A DNA stretch of 64,000 nt. Source: Gordonia polyisoprenivorans (lineage in GTDB: Bacteria > Actinomycetota > Actinomycetes > Mycobacteriales > Mycobacteriaceae). Numbering within the stretch: the first letter of the stretch is position 1; the number at the start of each line of letters is the position of its first letter. Location of the stretch: assembly GCF_017654315.1 (NCBI RefSeq), contig NZ_CP072203.1, positions 3,162,001-3,226,000 of the forward strand, given 5' to 3'. The translations under genes and the position numbers were made by a program. Below, piece after piece: positions 46,294-55,244 of this stretch. The notes beneath the pieces were generated by a model, which was not told where the DNA came from, did no database searches, and saw only the letters and a program-made list of their open reading frames with translations.

Positions 46294-47544
46294 TCAGGCA
46301 GTGACGCCCGAGGCCGAGAACATCGGGTCGTAGTCGTCGCGCTTCATCAGGCTGTGGAGCTGGCGGCGGCGTACGCCCATGTTCCCGCCGTCGTAGACCG
46401 GGAAGCACAACACGTCCTCCATGATCCCGGCGATCGGCGTCTTGTCGGTGTAGGCGTCTACGCCGACCAGGCGCATGGCGTCGTAGACGACCTGTACCGA
46501 GGTCTCCGAAGCATATATCTTGACCATGTGGCCGATCTCTTCGTCGGCGCCGTTGGTGTCGTCGAACAGTTGACAGCCCTTCCACGTCAGGTACCGGGAT
46601 GCCTCGATACGCATTTTGATATCGACCAGCATGTAGCCGACGTTCTGATATTCGATGACCGGAACCGGGCCGGATCGCTTGTCGGTCAGCGCGAACTCGT
46701 AGGCGTAGTCGAACGCCGCACGCATGCGGCCCACGCATGCCGCACCGATCGCCGATGCGGTCCAATTGAATGCTCTCGCCACGATCGTCATTCCGTCACC
46801 AGGGGCGCCGATGATGTTTCGAACTGGGATACGCACGTTGTCGAAGTGGATTCGCGGGGAGATGGTCGCGCGGTGACCGGCGGTGTCGATGTAGGAGTCG
46901 ACAGTGATACCGGGTGTGTTGCCTGGGACGATGAACACCGCCAACGATTCCTGGGGCGGAGCACTCGGGTCAGTTCGCGCCACCACAGTGATCAGCTCGG
47001 AAATGTCTCCATGCCAACCACTTCCGTTGGTGGTGTAGTGCTTCTTGCCGTTGATGACCCATTCGTCGCCGTCGAGCGTGGCAAAGGTCTGCACGCCTGC
47101 TTTGACGTCGGTGGTGTCGAAGTTCGCACCGCCGGCCACCTCGGTGAAGGCAAAGGCCGCCAGGAGCGGTGCGTCACCGCAGAAGCGTGGCAGGAACTCC
47201 TGCTTTTGCTCCTCGCTGCCGAACCTGATGATCGGTTGGAGGCCGAGACCGGTACCCAGCAGTGTGGTCGGAGTGTTGATGTCGACGCGACTGAGCTCTT
47301 CGGCGGCCACTGCGAAGTTGACGGAAGTGAATTCTGTACCGCCGTATGCGGCAGGGATGAGCGCCTTGAGGAAGCCCGCGTTGACCATTTCCTGATAGAA
47401 CGGTTTGATCTGTTCGAATCGTTCCTCTGGCTTGTGGAACGGCGCAATCGTGTCGGCGACCTTGGACAGCACGGTGTCGGCGAAGCCGCGGGCCGCCTGC
47501 TGCAGTGCAAGCTGGTCCGGACTGAGGGTCAGGTCGATTGTCAT
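46294..47544 (-). CDS. Acyl-CoA dehydrogenase family flavoprotein
   Basis: 416 residues with the standard layout: helical N-terminus (LALQQAARGFADTVLSKVAD), GFLKALIPAAYGGTEF, FAD/substrate segment AAFAFTEVAGGANFDTTD, beta domain with WVINGKKHYTTNGSG, and C-terminal IEYQNVGYMLVDIKMRIEAS. A canonical catalytic Glu near the C-terminus is not obvious, so it could be a dehydrogenase or a flavin monooxygenase/nitroalkane-oxidase-type relative. GAGAGG precedes ATG 47544. Divergent from an AraC regulator, which probably controls it. Confidence 0.75.
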   Translation of the reverse strand: MTIDLTLSPDQLALQQAARGFADTVLSKVADTIAPFHKPEERFEQIKPFYQEMVNAGFLKALIPAAYGGTEFTSVNFAVAAEELSRVDINTPTTLLGTGLGLQPIIRFGSEEQKQEFLPRFCGDAPLLAAFAFTEVAGGANFDTTDVKAGVQTFATLDGDEWVINGKKHYTTNGSGWHGDISELITVVARTDPSAPPQESLAVFIVPGNTPGITVDSYIDTAGHRATISPRIHFDNVRIPVRNIIGAPGDGMTIVARAFNWTASAIGAACVGRMRAAFDYAYEFALTDKRSGPVPVIEYQNVGYMLVDIKMRIEASRYLTWKGCQLFDDTNGADEEIGHMVKIYASETSVQVVYDAMRLVGVDAYTDKTPIAGIMEDVLCFPVYDGGNMGVRRRQLHSLMKRDDYDPMFSASGVTA

Positions 47545-47915
47545 GGTGTACCTCTCGTGGGCGTGACAAGTGTTGTCGGACAGATTCTGTGGGTGTTCCC
47601 GGACGGCCGGGGGTGCACCGATCGTCGCAGTGGGTGGCAGCGGGAGGATTGGACAACTGAGACCAACGACTTGGATCGACGTGCCACGTTGGATTACCTC
47701 GGCGACGCTGTTTCGTGGGTATGTCGGAGGTGATTCGCCGTGATTTCGACGTGCGCACATTTGCCGCGTCGGCAGGATGGATGAAAGCCAACGTCTGCGT
47801 CATGAATCGGCAATATTTGTGCGACAGTGGCGCATCATCATTGTCGGGGCAGCGCGACGAGGCGGGATATAGGTACGGGTCCGGCCAACGGGCAAGCCCA
47901 GGGAACGGAGACGAG
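47545..47915. promoter_or_regulatory. Divergent intergenic region (371 bp)
   Basis: Between the divergent dehydrogenase and AraC genes; no gene is supported. It is AT-richer than its surroundings (for example the stretch near 47800-47845). It likely carries both promoters and the AraC-type operator, but no clear direct repeat was found by eye. Confidence 0.4.
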
Positions 47916-48938
47916 ATGGCGTACTGGTCCACGGCCGAACTGAGCTTGTCCGACCAGTCGCAGTTCTGGGCGGAGGTTGTGTGCAGAGCATTCACGCCTT
48001 TGGTGCCTCGCCGGACACGAGCACATCAGTCCGACAGTATTGCGCCTGACGGGATGCCCGGATGGGTGCGGACGCGGCCGTTGAGTGCGACTAACACCGC
48101 CGAGATCTCGGCCTGTACTCAGCTGATCACCCACGGTGCTGCCGAGGTGCGGCAATCCCCAGAGGATGTGTTCTTCGTGAACATGCAACTCGCCGGGACG
48201 TGCTACGGAGAACAGGAAGGCAACCGCTGCGTGGTGCGACCCGGCTCTTTCGCCGTCTTCGACACAACCCGCCCGTACTCTCTGGAATTCCGCGAGTCGG
48301 ATAGAAACCTCTGGCGGGCAATCTCTTTCCGGATTCCGCAGTCGCAATGGTTTCAGGTGACGTCAGCACTGCCCCTTACCTCGGCAGAAATCAACGGTGC
48401 GGTGGGTGCCGGTGCGGTGGTGAAGTCGATGATGGCCTCACTGTGGAATCAGCAGGCGCACCTGTCGGGGTCGTCTGTCGACGCACTGGATCATGCCTTC
48501 ACCGAAGTACTGGCCGGAGCGCTCGGGCCCGACACGACCGGTATCCGGCATCTCTCCGAGACCGTTGGTGGGCGAGAGTATCTCGTCGAGAACGCCCGCA
48601 GGTACATCCGCGCGGTACTGAGCAGGGGCCGGGTGACCGCTCCCGAGGTGGCACGGGCGTCATGCGTGTCGGTCCGCTCGCTCCATCGCGCATTCGAGGA
48701 GTCGGGAACCACATTTGCCGAGTTTGTGCGCACCGAGCGAGTTTCGGCAGCATGCCGCGACTTGACGAACAACCCTGGTCGCTCAATGGCGGAGGTCGCT
48801 GCGAGCTGGGGATTCTGTGACAGTTCGCATATGACACGGACCTTTCACGCGACGCTCGGGTGTACCCCGACGGAGTACCGCGCCCGCGCGGGTACATGTG
48901 CTCCCAGCCGTTCGCGGGCGATCGACACCTGCGCGTGA
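47916..48938 (+). CDS. AraC-family transcriptional regulator
   Basis: 340 residues: an N-terminal AraC-binding-like sensor domain (~1-200; SFAVFDTTRPYSLEF is characteristic of the AraC_binding_2 type) and a C-terminal double helix-turn-helix (~235-330; VTAPEVARASCVSVRSLHRA, SMAEVAASWGFCDSSHMTRT, LGCTPTEYRAR). GGAG lies 6-9 bases before ATG 47916. Probably an activator of the divergent acyl-CoA-dehydrogenase gene; effector unknown. It ends where the transporter remnant begins. Confidence 0.85.
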   Translation: MAYWSTAELSLSDQSQFWAEVVCRAFTPLVPRRTRAHQSDSIAPDGMPGWVRTRPLSATNTAEISACTQLITHGAAEVRQSPEDVFFVNMQLAGTCYGEQEGNRCVVRPGSFAVFDTTRPYSLEFRESDRNLWRAISFRIPQSQWFQVTSALPLTSAEINGAVGAGAVVKSMMASLWNQQAHLSGSSVDALDHAFTEVLAGALGPDTTGIRHLSETVGGREYLVENARRYIRAVLSRGRVTAPEVARASCVSVRSLHRAFEESGTTFAEFVRTERVSAACRDLTNNPGRSMAEVAASWGFCDSSHMTRTFHATLGCTPTEYRARAGTCAPSRSRAIDTCA

Positions 48939-48959
48939 CCGTCCTGGGGGTCACGGCGT

Positions 48960-49425
48960 CTCGGGCTCATTGCCCGAGTCGCCGGACGGACCGCCCCAGG
49001 TATCCGGCCGGCGTATTCTTCGGTCTCGGTCTCAACACCGAGACAGAGGTGGCACTACCGGCTCTTGCTGGCACCGGAGCGGTTGCCGGTCTGCCGTGGT
49101 ATGCGGTTCTGGTGCTTCCCTGCTCTTGGCCAGCGGCTGAGCCTGACGGACACCGTGGAAGGGATGTTCATGACGGTCGCGTGCGACTGGGTACTGGCTC
49201 ATCCCGTGCGCAAGATCTAGTACAAGCTGACGATCACCGGTCTCTCGATCGCGGTCGCGTTCCTCATCGGAACGATCGAACTCGGCGGTGTACTGCATGA
49301 CGACTTCGGCAGAACCATGCCGCCATCAGGTGGATCAGCGGCGTGGACCTCAACTCCTCCCGTATCGCCATCGTCGTCGTGTTCGTCCTCGTGTGGGCGG
49401 TGGCCATCGGTACTGGAGGCTTGCC
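48960..49425 (+). pseudogene. Remnant of a nickel/cobalt (NiCoT, HoxN/NixA-type) transporter gene
   Basis: Translating in shifting frames gives NiCoT segments in the right order: VFFGLGLNTETEVAL, AGLPWYAVLVLP, then after a one-base deletion near 49139 LTDTVEGMFMTVACDW and AHPVRKI, an in-frame TAG at 49218-49220, KLTITGLSIAVAFLIGTIEL and GGVLHDDF, then after another shift [20 protein letters not shown]. The N-terminal half is missing, as if replaced by the AraC gene end. The gene cannot make a working transporter. It shows that the sequence between the flavodoxin-like gene and thyA has been rearranged. Confidence 0.8.
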
Positions 49426-49516
49426 GGGGTCGACGACCGCGCTGTCGCGCTTGGCGCAGGGCCGAGCCGCGTCGCGTCGCGTCGCCGGCAGGCGAGGCTG
49501 GCCTAGACTGGCTCAC

Positions 49517-50350
49517 GTGAGCACGGCGATTCACGGCAGCGCGCCGACCGGTACGATCCCCACCCCGTACGAGGACCTGTTGCGGTTGGTGCTCGACACC
49601 GGCACCCCGAAGGCCGACCGCACCGGGACCGGTACGCGCAGCCTGTTCGGCCATCAGTTGCGCTACGACCTCGCCGCCGGATTCCCGCTGATCACCACCA
49701 AGAAGGTGCATCTGAAGTCGATCGTCTACGAGTTGCTCTGGTTCTTGCGGGGAGACTCCAACGTGCGATGGCTGCAGGACCGCGGGGTCAGCATCTGGGA
49801 CGAATGGGCCGACGCCAACGGTGATCTCGGCCCCGTCTACGGAGTCCAGTGGCGCAGCTGGCCGACGCCGTCGGGGGAGCACATCGACCAGATCTCGGCC
49901 GCGCTGGACATGCTGCGGACCAACCCGGACTCGCGCCGCAACATCGTCTCGGCCTGGAACGTCGGGGAGATCCCGCAGATGGCGCTACCTCCCTGCCACG
50001 CGTTCTTCCAGTTCTACGTCGCCGACGGCAAGCTCTCGTGCCAGCTGTATCAGCGCAGCGCCGACCTGTTTCTCGGCGTGCCGTTCAACATCGCGTCCTA
50101 CGCCCTGCTGACCCACATGATGGCCCAGCAGGCCGACCTCGACGTCGGCGAATTCGTCTGGACCGGCGGCGACTGCCACATCTACGACAACCACGTCGAG
50201 CAGGTGACCCGCCAACTGTCGCGGGAGCCCTACCCGTACCCGACACTCGCGTTGCGCAAAGCGGATTCGATCTTCGACTACGACTTCGACGATGTCGCCG
50301 TCGTCGATTACCGGTCGCACCCCGGGATCAAGGCGCCGGTGGCGGTCTGA
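49517..50350 (+). CDS. thyA: Thymidylate synthase ThyA
   Basis: Folate-dependent dTMP synthesis; 277 residues. [20 protein letters not shown], the catalytic Cys in [40 protein letters not shown] and [15 protein letters not shown] 49517 ([20 protein letters not shown]) begins at the homology; the frame extends upstream through the transporter remnant without meaning. Followed by dfrA, forming the folate pair. Confidence 0.97.
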   Translation: MSTAIHGSAPTGTIPTPYEDLLRLVLDTGTPKADRTGTGTRSLFGHQLRYDLAAGFPLITTKKVHLKSIVYELLWFLRGDSNVRWLQDRGVSIWDEWADANGDLGPVYGVQWRSWPTPSGEHIDQISAALDMLRTNPDSRRNIVSAWNVGEIPQMALPPCHAFFQFYVADGKLSCQLYQRSADLFLGVPFNIASYALLTHMMAQQADLDVGEFVWTGGDCHIYDNHVEQVTRQLSREPYPYPTLALRKADSIFDYDFDDVAVVDYRSHPGIKAPVAV

Positions 50351-50423
50351 CCTGTCGCGGTCCGGGTGTGCGCACCCGCATTGCGCCGCATGAGTTGTCG
50401 GGGGCGGCCGTTACGCTGGGTTC

Positions 50424-50918
50424 ATGGGCGGCATCACACTCATCTGGGCGCAGGATCGGGTCGGCGCGATCGGCCGTGACAACACCATCCCGTGGCGTGT
50501 GCCCGAGGACATGGCACGGTTTCGCGAGGTCACCGGCTCGCACGCGGTCGTGATGGGACGCAAGACCTGGGAGTCACTGCCCGAGCGTTTTCGGCCACTG
50601 CCCGGGCGGCGCAACATCGTGATCACCCGCTCGCAGACCTATCGCCCGGAGGGGGCCGAGGTGGTCCACACGGTGGCCGACGCGCTGGCGCTCGCCGGCG
50701 CCGACGCGGTGGTGATGGGCGGCGGAGAGATCTACACGGCCGCGATGGACCACGCGACTCACCTGCGGGTCACCGAGATCGACATGCTGGTCACCGGTGC
50801 CGATGCGTTCGCCCCGGTGATCGACGAGAGGTGGCACGCGACGACCGAGACCGACTGGGCGCAGTCGAGTACCGGGACGTTCTATCGGTTCGTCGACTAC
50901 GTGCGGCACACGTCGTAA
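50424..50918 (+). CDS. dfrA: Dihydrofolate reductase
   Basis: NADPH-dependent reduction of dihydrofolate regenerated by ThyA. 164 residues with IGRDNTIPWRVPEDMARFRE (substrate site), VVMGRKTWESLPERFRPLPG and VMGGGEIYTAAM. 73 bases after thyA; probably the same transcript, as in mycobacteria (Rv2764c-Rv2763c). Confidence 0.96.
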   Translation: MGGITLIWAQDRVGAIGRDNTIPWRVPEDMARFREVTGSHAVVMGRKTWESLPERFRPLPGRRNIVITRSQTYRPEGAEVVHTVADALALAGADAVVMGGGEIYTAAMDHATHLRVTEIDMLVTGADAFAPVIDERWHATTETDWAQSSTGTFYRFVDYVRHTS

Positions 50919-50919
50919 C

Positions 50920-52155
50920 GTGGCCGCCGTCCTCACCACGGCTCAGGCCCGCCGCATCGCGCTGACGGCACAGGGATTCGCCGACCGGCCACCGACCGGG
51001 GCCGTCACCATGCGCCTGGTCGAACGAGTCGTGGCCCGCACCAAGCTGTTTCAGATGGATTCGGTCAACATCGCGGTGCGGGCGCACTATCTGCCGCTGT
51101 TCAGCCGGCTCGGCCCCTACGATCAGGCGCTGCTCGATCGGGCCGCCTGGCGGCCCGGCCGCGGGCGCCGGTTGTTGACCGAATACTGGGCGCACGAGGC
51201 CGCGCTCATCCCCGTCGACGACTGGCCGCTGTTCGGGTTCCGGATGGCCGAGTACCGCGACGGACGCTACCGTCACACGCGAGACACCATGCGACGCAAC
51301 CGTGAACTCGCCGACGATGTACGCGCCGTGATCGCCGAGACCGGGCCGGTGACCCCGCGGCGCATCGAGGAAGCCCTCGGTATCGAGCGCGCACCGCAGG
51401 CCGCGGGCGGCTGGTGGAACCGCGGCGAGGTCAAACACCTCTGCGAGGCGATGTTCGCCTCCGGCGAGTTCGCCGCGACCCGCGACGACGTCTTCGGACG
51501 TCACTACGACCTCGCCGAGCGGGTTGTCGGCGCCGATCGGGTGGACCGCCGTGTCGAGCGGGACGATGCGCACCGCGAACTCGTGACGCGTGCAGCATCG
51601 GCCCTGGGGGTGGCCACTGTCGCCGATCTCGCCGACTACTACCGACTCAAGACCGCCGACGTGCGGCCGGCCATCGCCGACCTGATCGACTCCGGTGTCC
51701 TGCAACCGGTTTCGGTGGATGGGTGGCGCGATGGTGCGTACCTCCACACCGCTGCAACGGTTCCCGCCCGGGTCCGCGCGGCCAATCGTGAACGGGGAGC
51801 CATTCTGTCGCCGTTCGATCCGCTGGTGTTCTTTCGGCCTCGTACCGAACGAATCTTTGGTTTTCACTATCGAATCGAGATCTACGTTCCCGAACACAAA
51901 CGCGTGCACGGGTATTACGTCCACCCGTACCTGCTCGGCGACGAGATCGTGGCGCGCGTCGATCTCAAGGCCGATCGGCAGCGTGGGGTGCTGATGGTGC
52001 CGGGAGCATTTTCCGAGGCGGGACAACATCTTTCGGAGATCGCGTCGGTATTGCGACGCGACCTGCAGGTGTTGGCCGACTGGCTCGGGATGGAGTCGGT
52101 CGAGATCGGTTCCCGCGGGGACCTTGCCGACACGCTACGTCATCTCTTCGACTGA
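50920..52155 (+). CDS. YcaQ-like winged-helix DNA glycosylase-family protein (HTH_42)
   Basis: 411 residues of the HTH_42/YcaQ-AlkX family. N-terminal ARRIALTAQGFADRPP and LFQMDSVNIAVRAHYLPLFS, then LLTEYWAHEAALIPVDDWPL carrying the Q/E-x-D-like active region of this family, and C-terminal winged helices (LLGDEIVARVDLKADRQRGV). E. coli YcaQ unhooks interstrand DNA crosslinks; streptomycete relatives confer resistance to DNA-alkylating natural products. GTG 50920 lies 1 base after the dfrA stop. Role here: DNA repair, inferred. Confidence 0.8.
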   Translation: MAAVLTTAQARRIALTAQGFADRPPTGAVTMRLVERVVARTKLFQMDSVNIAVRAHYLPLFSRLGPYDQALLDRAAWRPGRGRRLLTEYWAHEAALIPVDDWPLFGFRMAEYRDGRYRHTRDTMRRNRELADDVRAVIAETGPVTPRRIEEALGIERAPQAAGGWWNRGEVKHLCEAMFASGEFAATRDDVFGRHYDLAERVVGADRVDRRVERDDAHRELVTRAASALGVATVADLADYYRLKTADVRPAIADLIDSGVLQPVSVDGWRDGAYLHTAATVPARVRAANRERGAILSPFDPLVFFRPRTERIFGFHYRIEIYVPEHKRVHGYYVHPYLLGDEIVARVDLKADRQRGVLMVPGAFSEAGQHLSEIASVLRRDLQVLADWLGMESVEIGSRGDLADTLRHLFD

Positions 52156-52361
52156 CAAGCCAGAACTGCGCAAAGTAACGCCCCGACAGGGTTCCCGATA
52201 ACCACCACAAGTCGCGCTCATCGGCGAGGACGGCGGAAAAGCGTCGCTCGTGGCCGTGATCGGCGAGCGTCGAAGAGGTGGTGCGGATCGTCGCGCAGGG
52301 TTGCGATGCCGTCCGTTCCGGCACAGGGTGACGACAGGCCCGACCCGACAGAGGAGCTGGT

Positions 52362-55244
52362 GTGGAGCCATTGGAACAGACAGCGGCAGATCGGACAGCA
52401 CGGGACCGACCGGGCGGTCCGCACGGTGTCGCGGGAGACCCCGGCGGGAAAGCGCGCGGGCTGGTACGGCTGGCCGACATCGGCGTCGCCGTTCCCGAGT
52501 GGGTGGTGCTCGGTGCGGATCTGTTCGAAAGGTATGTGACGGCAACAGGTCTCACGAATCTGAGGGAGCTGGTGAACTCGGCCGAGGACGAGCGCTCGGC
52601 ACAGCGGTATGCGGCAGACCTACGGGAGCGAATTCTGGCGTCGCCGACGCCCGGCGACATCGACGATGCAATCGACGCGGCGTGGTTGCGGCTCGGCGGG
52701 GGACCGGTGGCGGTGCGGTCATCGGTGGCGGCCGAGGACGGTGCCGACCTCTCGTACGCAGGCCAGTTCGAGACCTACCTCAATGTCACCGGAACACAGG
52801 ATATCTCGCTCCGGGTGCGTCACTGCTGGGCGTCGGCGTATGCGGCGCGGGTGCTCACCTACGGGTGGGCGCGCGGGGTCCACGACGTCGGTGCGATCGC
52901 CGTGGTGCTGCAGCGACAGCTCGATCCGTGGACCAGTGGCGTCGTGTTCACCGCCAATCCGATGACCGGTGCGCGTGACGAGATGGTCGTCAGCGCGGTG
53001 TACGGACTCGGGGAGGGGCTCGTCTCCGGCGCCGTCGACGCCGACACCGTCATCGTCGGTTCCGACGGGTCGGTGCGCGATACGACCGTCGGGGACAAGG
53101 ACTTCCGGGTCGTCACGCTGCCCGGTGGTGGCGTCGCGAGCGTCGTCGTCGACGACGCCGAGCGGCGGCGCGCGGTTCTGACCGACGGCCAGATACGGGA
53201 ACTCGTCGCGACCGCCGAGCGGGTCGAGAGGGCCCTCGGTGGACCCCAGGACATCGAATGGGCCTTCGACGGTGCGGGTCTGTGGTTGCTGCAGGCCCGC
53301 CCGATCACCACCGTGAAGACCCCCGCGCCTCCGTCGAGACCGGTGTCGGACCGGCTGATCCGCGGTGCGGGCGAGTGTGTGGCCGACGACGATCTGCGAA
53401 TCTGGGACAACTCCAACATCATCGAGAGCTTCAACGGGATCACCTCGCCCCTGACCTACACGACTGCCGCCGACATCTACGGTCGCGTCTACCGCGGCTA
53501 CGCCGAGTCGATGCATCTGCCGCGAGCGGCACTCGCCCAGATCGACACCTGGACGCCGGTGATGCTGGGCTGTTTTCACGGACGTGTGTATTACAACCTG
53601 CTTCACTGGTACCGGATGGTCGGCATCGCGCCGGGGCATGCCCTCAACCGCAAGGTCCTCGAGGCCGCGCTCGGAGTCGCCCAACCACTCGACAAGGACC
53701 TGGCGCGAACGCTCAAGCCCTACTCCCTGGCCAACCCGATCCGGCGGCTCGCCGTGCGAGCGGTCACCACGGCAGTGTACCTCCGTCGGATGCGCGACAT
53801 CGACGACCTCGTCGAGGACTTCCTCACCGAGTTCTATCGCGTCTACGACCACTTCGAGAACCTCGATGTGGACACCATGACCGGTGAACAGGCCTATCGC
53901 ACCTATCGCGAGGTGGAGGGCGATCTGGTTCGCCGATGGGGCCCGCTGATGGTTCTCGACGCCATCCTGCTCACCCTGACCGGCGCGATGTATCTGTTGA
54001 CCAAGATCTTTCTGCCCAGGGCGCCCGAATGGTTCCTCTACGCCGTCGTCGGACCGGGCGCCGACGTCGAGTCCGCCGAACCGGCCCGGGCGATGGCCGC
54101 ACTCGCCGACCTGGTGTCCGCGGACCCCGACGTCCGAGAACTTGTCACCACCGCCGAACCCGCCTCGATCCGCCGTGCCCTGCACGAAGGCGGCCACGAT
54201 ACGGTCGCCGCAGCGGTGGAGGACTACCTGCAGCGCTACGGATACCGAAGTCTCGACGAACTGAAGCTCGAAGTCCCCGACCTGCGTGAGGATCCGTCGT
54301 CGGTGTTCGTCATGCTGCGCAGCGCACTGGCGCGCAACGCGGAATCGGCCGCACCTCCCGACCCGGGCACGCATTCGGATCCGGCCATGCGCTCCCTCGG
54401 TCCGCCGCCGGAGTCCGCCCAGCAGTACCTCGACGCCCACCTGCACGGACTGCGTCGCCGGACGTATGACGCGCTGCGCGGCAAACTATCCCGGTGCGCC
54501 GCACATCGCGAGCGGCTGCGATTCGCTCGCACAAGGGCTTTCGGCATGGTCAAACGGTTGATCCGCGTGATGGGTCGCGACCTCGCCGAGCGTGGGGTGC
54601 TCGACGACTTCACCGACGTCTTCGAGCTGACCGTGACCGAACTCCGCGAATGTTACGAATCGGGCCCACCCGACGATGTAACGGCCATGGTGTGCGCACG
54701 CAGATCGGCCCGCCACGCGGACTCGACCCTGATCGCGCCGGAACGCTTCGAGACCCGCGGACAGCGGTTCGACGACGAGGCACTCGCCGCGCAGGGCTGG
54801 ACTCCCGTGGCCGAGACCGCCGCTGCGCCTGCGGGATCGGTGCTCGCGGGCGCCCCGTCGTGTGCGGGATCGGCCGAGGCGACCGCCCATGTGGTGACCG
54901 AACCGATCGGCGTCGACGGCGGGATCCTCGTGGCCTATCGCACCGACCCCGGGTGGGTGGCCGCACTGCCGTCCGCCTCGGCACTGGTCATCGAACGCGG
55001 CAGCCCGCTGACCCACGTAGCCATCGTCGCCCGCGAACTCGGCATCCCGACAGTGGTGCAACTCCGTGACGCGACGGCGTTGCTGCGCACCGGGATGCGG
55101 GTGCGCGTCGACGGCACCGCGGGAACCGTGACGGTCGTGACGGACGCGCCGCAACCGACCGATACCGCACCCGACGACCCGCCATCGTCGGCCACCACCA
55201 CCCCGGACGGGGCGCGACTCGAGAGGACCCCCGACCATGCGTGA
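52362..55244 (+). CDS. PEP synthase / rifampin phosphotransferase-like enzyme
   Basis: 960 residues, first gene of the seven-gene operon. The ATP-grasp PPDK_N domain spans ~25-325 (GGKARGLVRLADIGVAVPEW; VRSSVAAEDGADLSYAGQFE; SGVVFTANPMTGA; DIEWAFDGAGLWLLQARPIT). A middle domain (~350-800) carries IWDNSNIIESFNGITSPLTY and RVYYNLLHWYRMVG, as in rifampin-phosphotransferase-type proteins. The swivelling phosphohistidine domain (~850-930) has GSPLTHVAIVARELGIPT with His885 as phospho-carrier. All three RPH/PEPS modules are present; the PEP/pyruvate TIM barrel of true PEP synthase is not. It should move a beta-phosphate from ATP via His to an unknown acceptor. GAGGAG precedes GTG 52362. Confidence 0.82.
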   Translation: MEPLEQTAADRTARDRPGGPHGVAGDPGGKARGLVRLADIGVAVPEWVVLGADLFERYVTATGLTNLRELVNSAEDERSAQRYAADLRERILASPTPGDIDDAIDAAWLRLGGGPVAVRSSVAAEDGADLSYAGQFETYLNVTGTQDISLRVRHCWASAYAARVLTYGWARGVHDVGAIAVVLQRQLDPWTSGVVFTANPMTGARDEMVVSAVYGLGEGLVSGAVDADTVIVGSDGSVRDTTVGDKDFRVVTLPGGGVASVVVDDAERRRAVLTDGQIRELVATAERVERALGGPQDIEWAFDGAGLWLLQARPITTVKTPAPPSRPVSDRLIRGAGECVADDDLRIWDNSNIIESFNGITSPLTYTTAADIYGRVYRGYAESMHLPRAALAQIDTWTPVMLGCFHGRVYYNLLHWYRMVGIAPGHALNRKVLEAALGVAQPLDKDLARTLKPYSLANPIRRLAVRAVTTAVYLRRMRDIDDLVEDFLTEFYRVYDHFENLDVDTMTGEQAYRTYREVEGDLVRRWGPLMVLDAILLTLTGAMYLLTKIFLPRAPEWFLYAVVGPGADVESAEPARAMAALADLVSADPDVRELVTTAEPASIRRALHEGGHDTVAAAVEDYLQRYGYRSLDELKLEVPDLREDPSSVFVMLRSALARNAESAAPPDPGTHSDPAMRSLGPPPESAQQYLDAHLHGLRRRTYDALRGKLSRCAAHRERLRFARTRAFGMVKRLIRVMGRDLAERGVLDDFTDVFELTVTELRECYESGPPDDVTAMVCARRSARHADSTLIAPERFETRGQRFDDEALAAQGWTPVAETAAAPAGSVLAGAPSCAGSAEATAHVVTEPIGVDGGILVAYRTDPGWVAALPSASALVIERGSPLTHVAIVARELGIPTVVQLRDATALLRTGMRVRVDGTAGTVTVVTDAPQPTDTAPDDPPSSATTTPDGARLERTPDHA

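Noticed and set aside
49343..49516. N-terminal extension of ThyA
   Set aside because: The extra residues belong to the decayed transporter; ThyA homology begins at GTG 49517.
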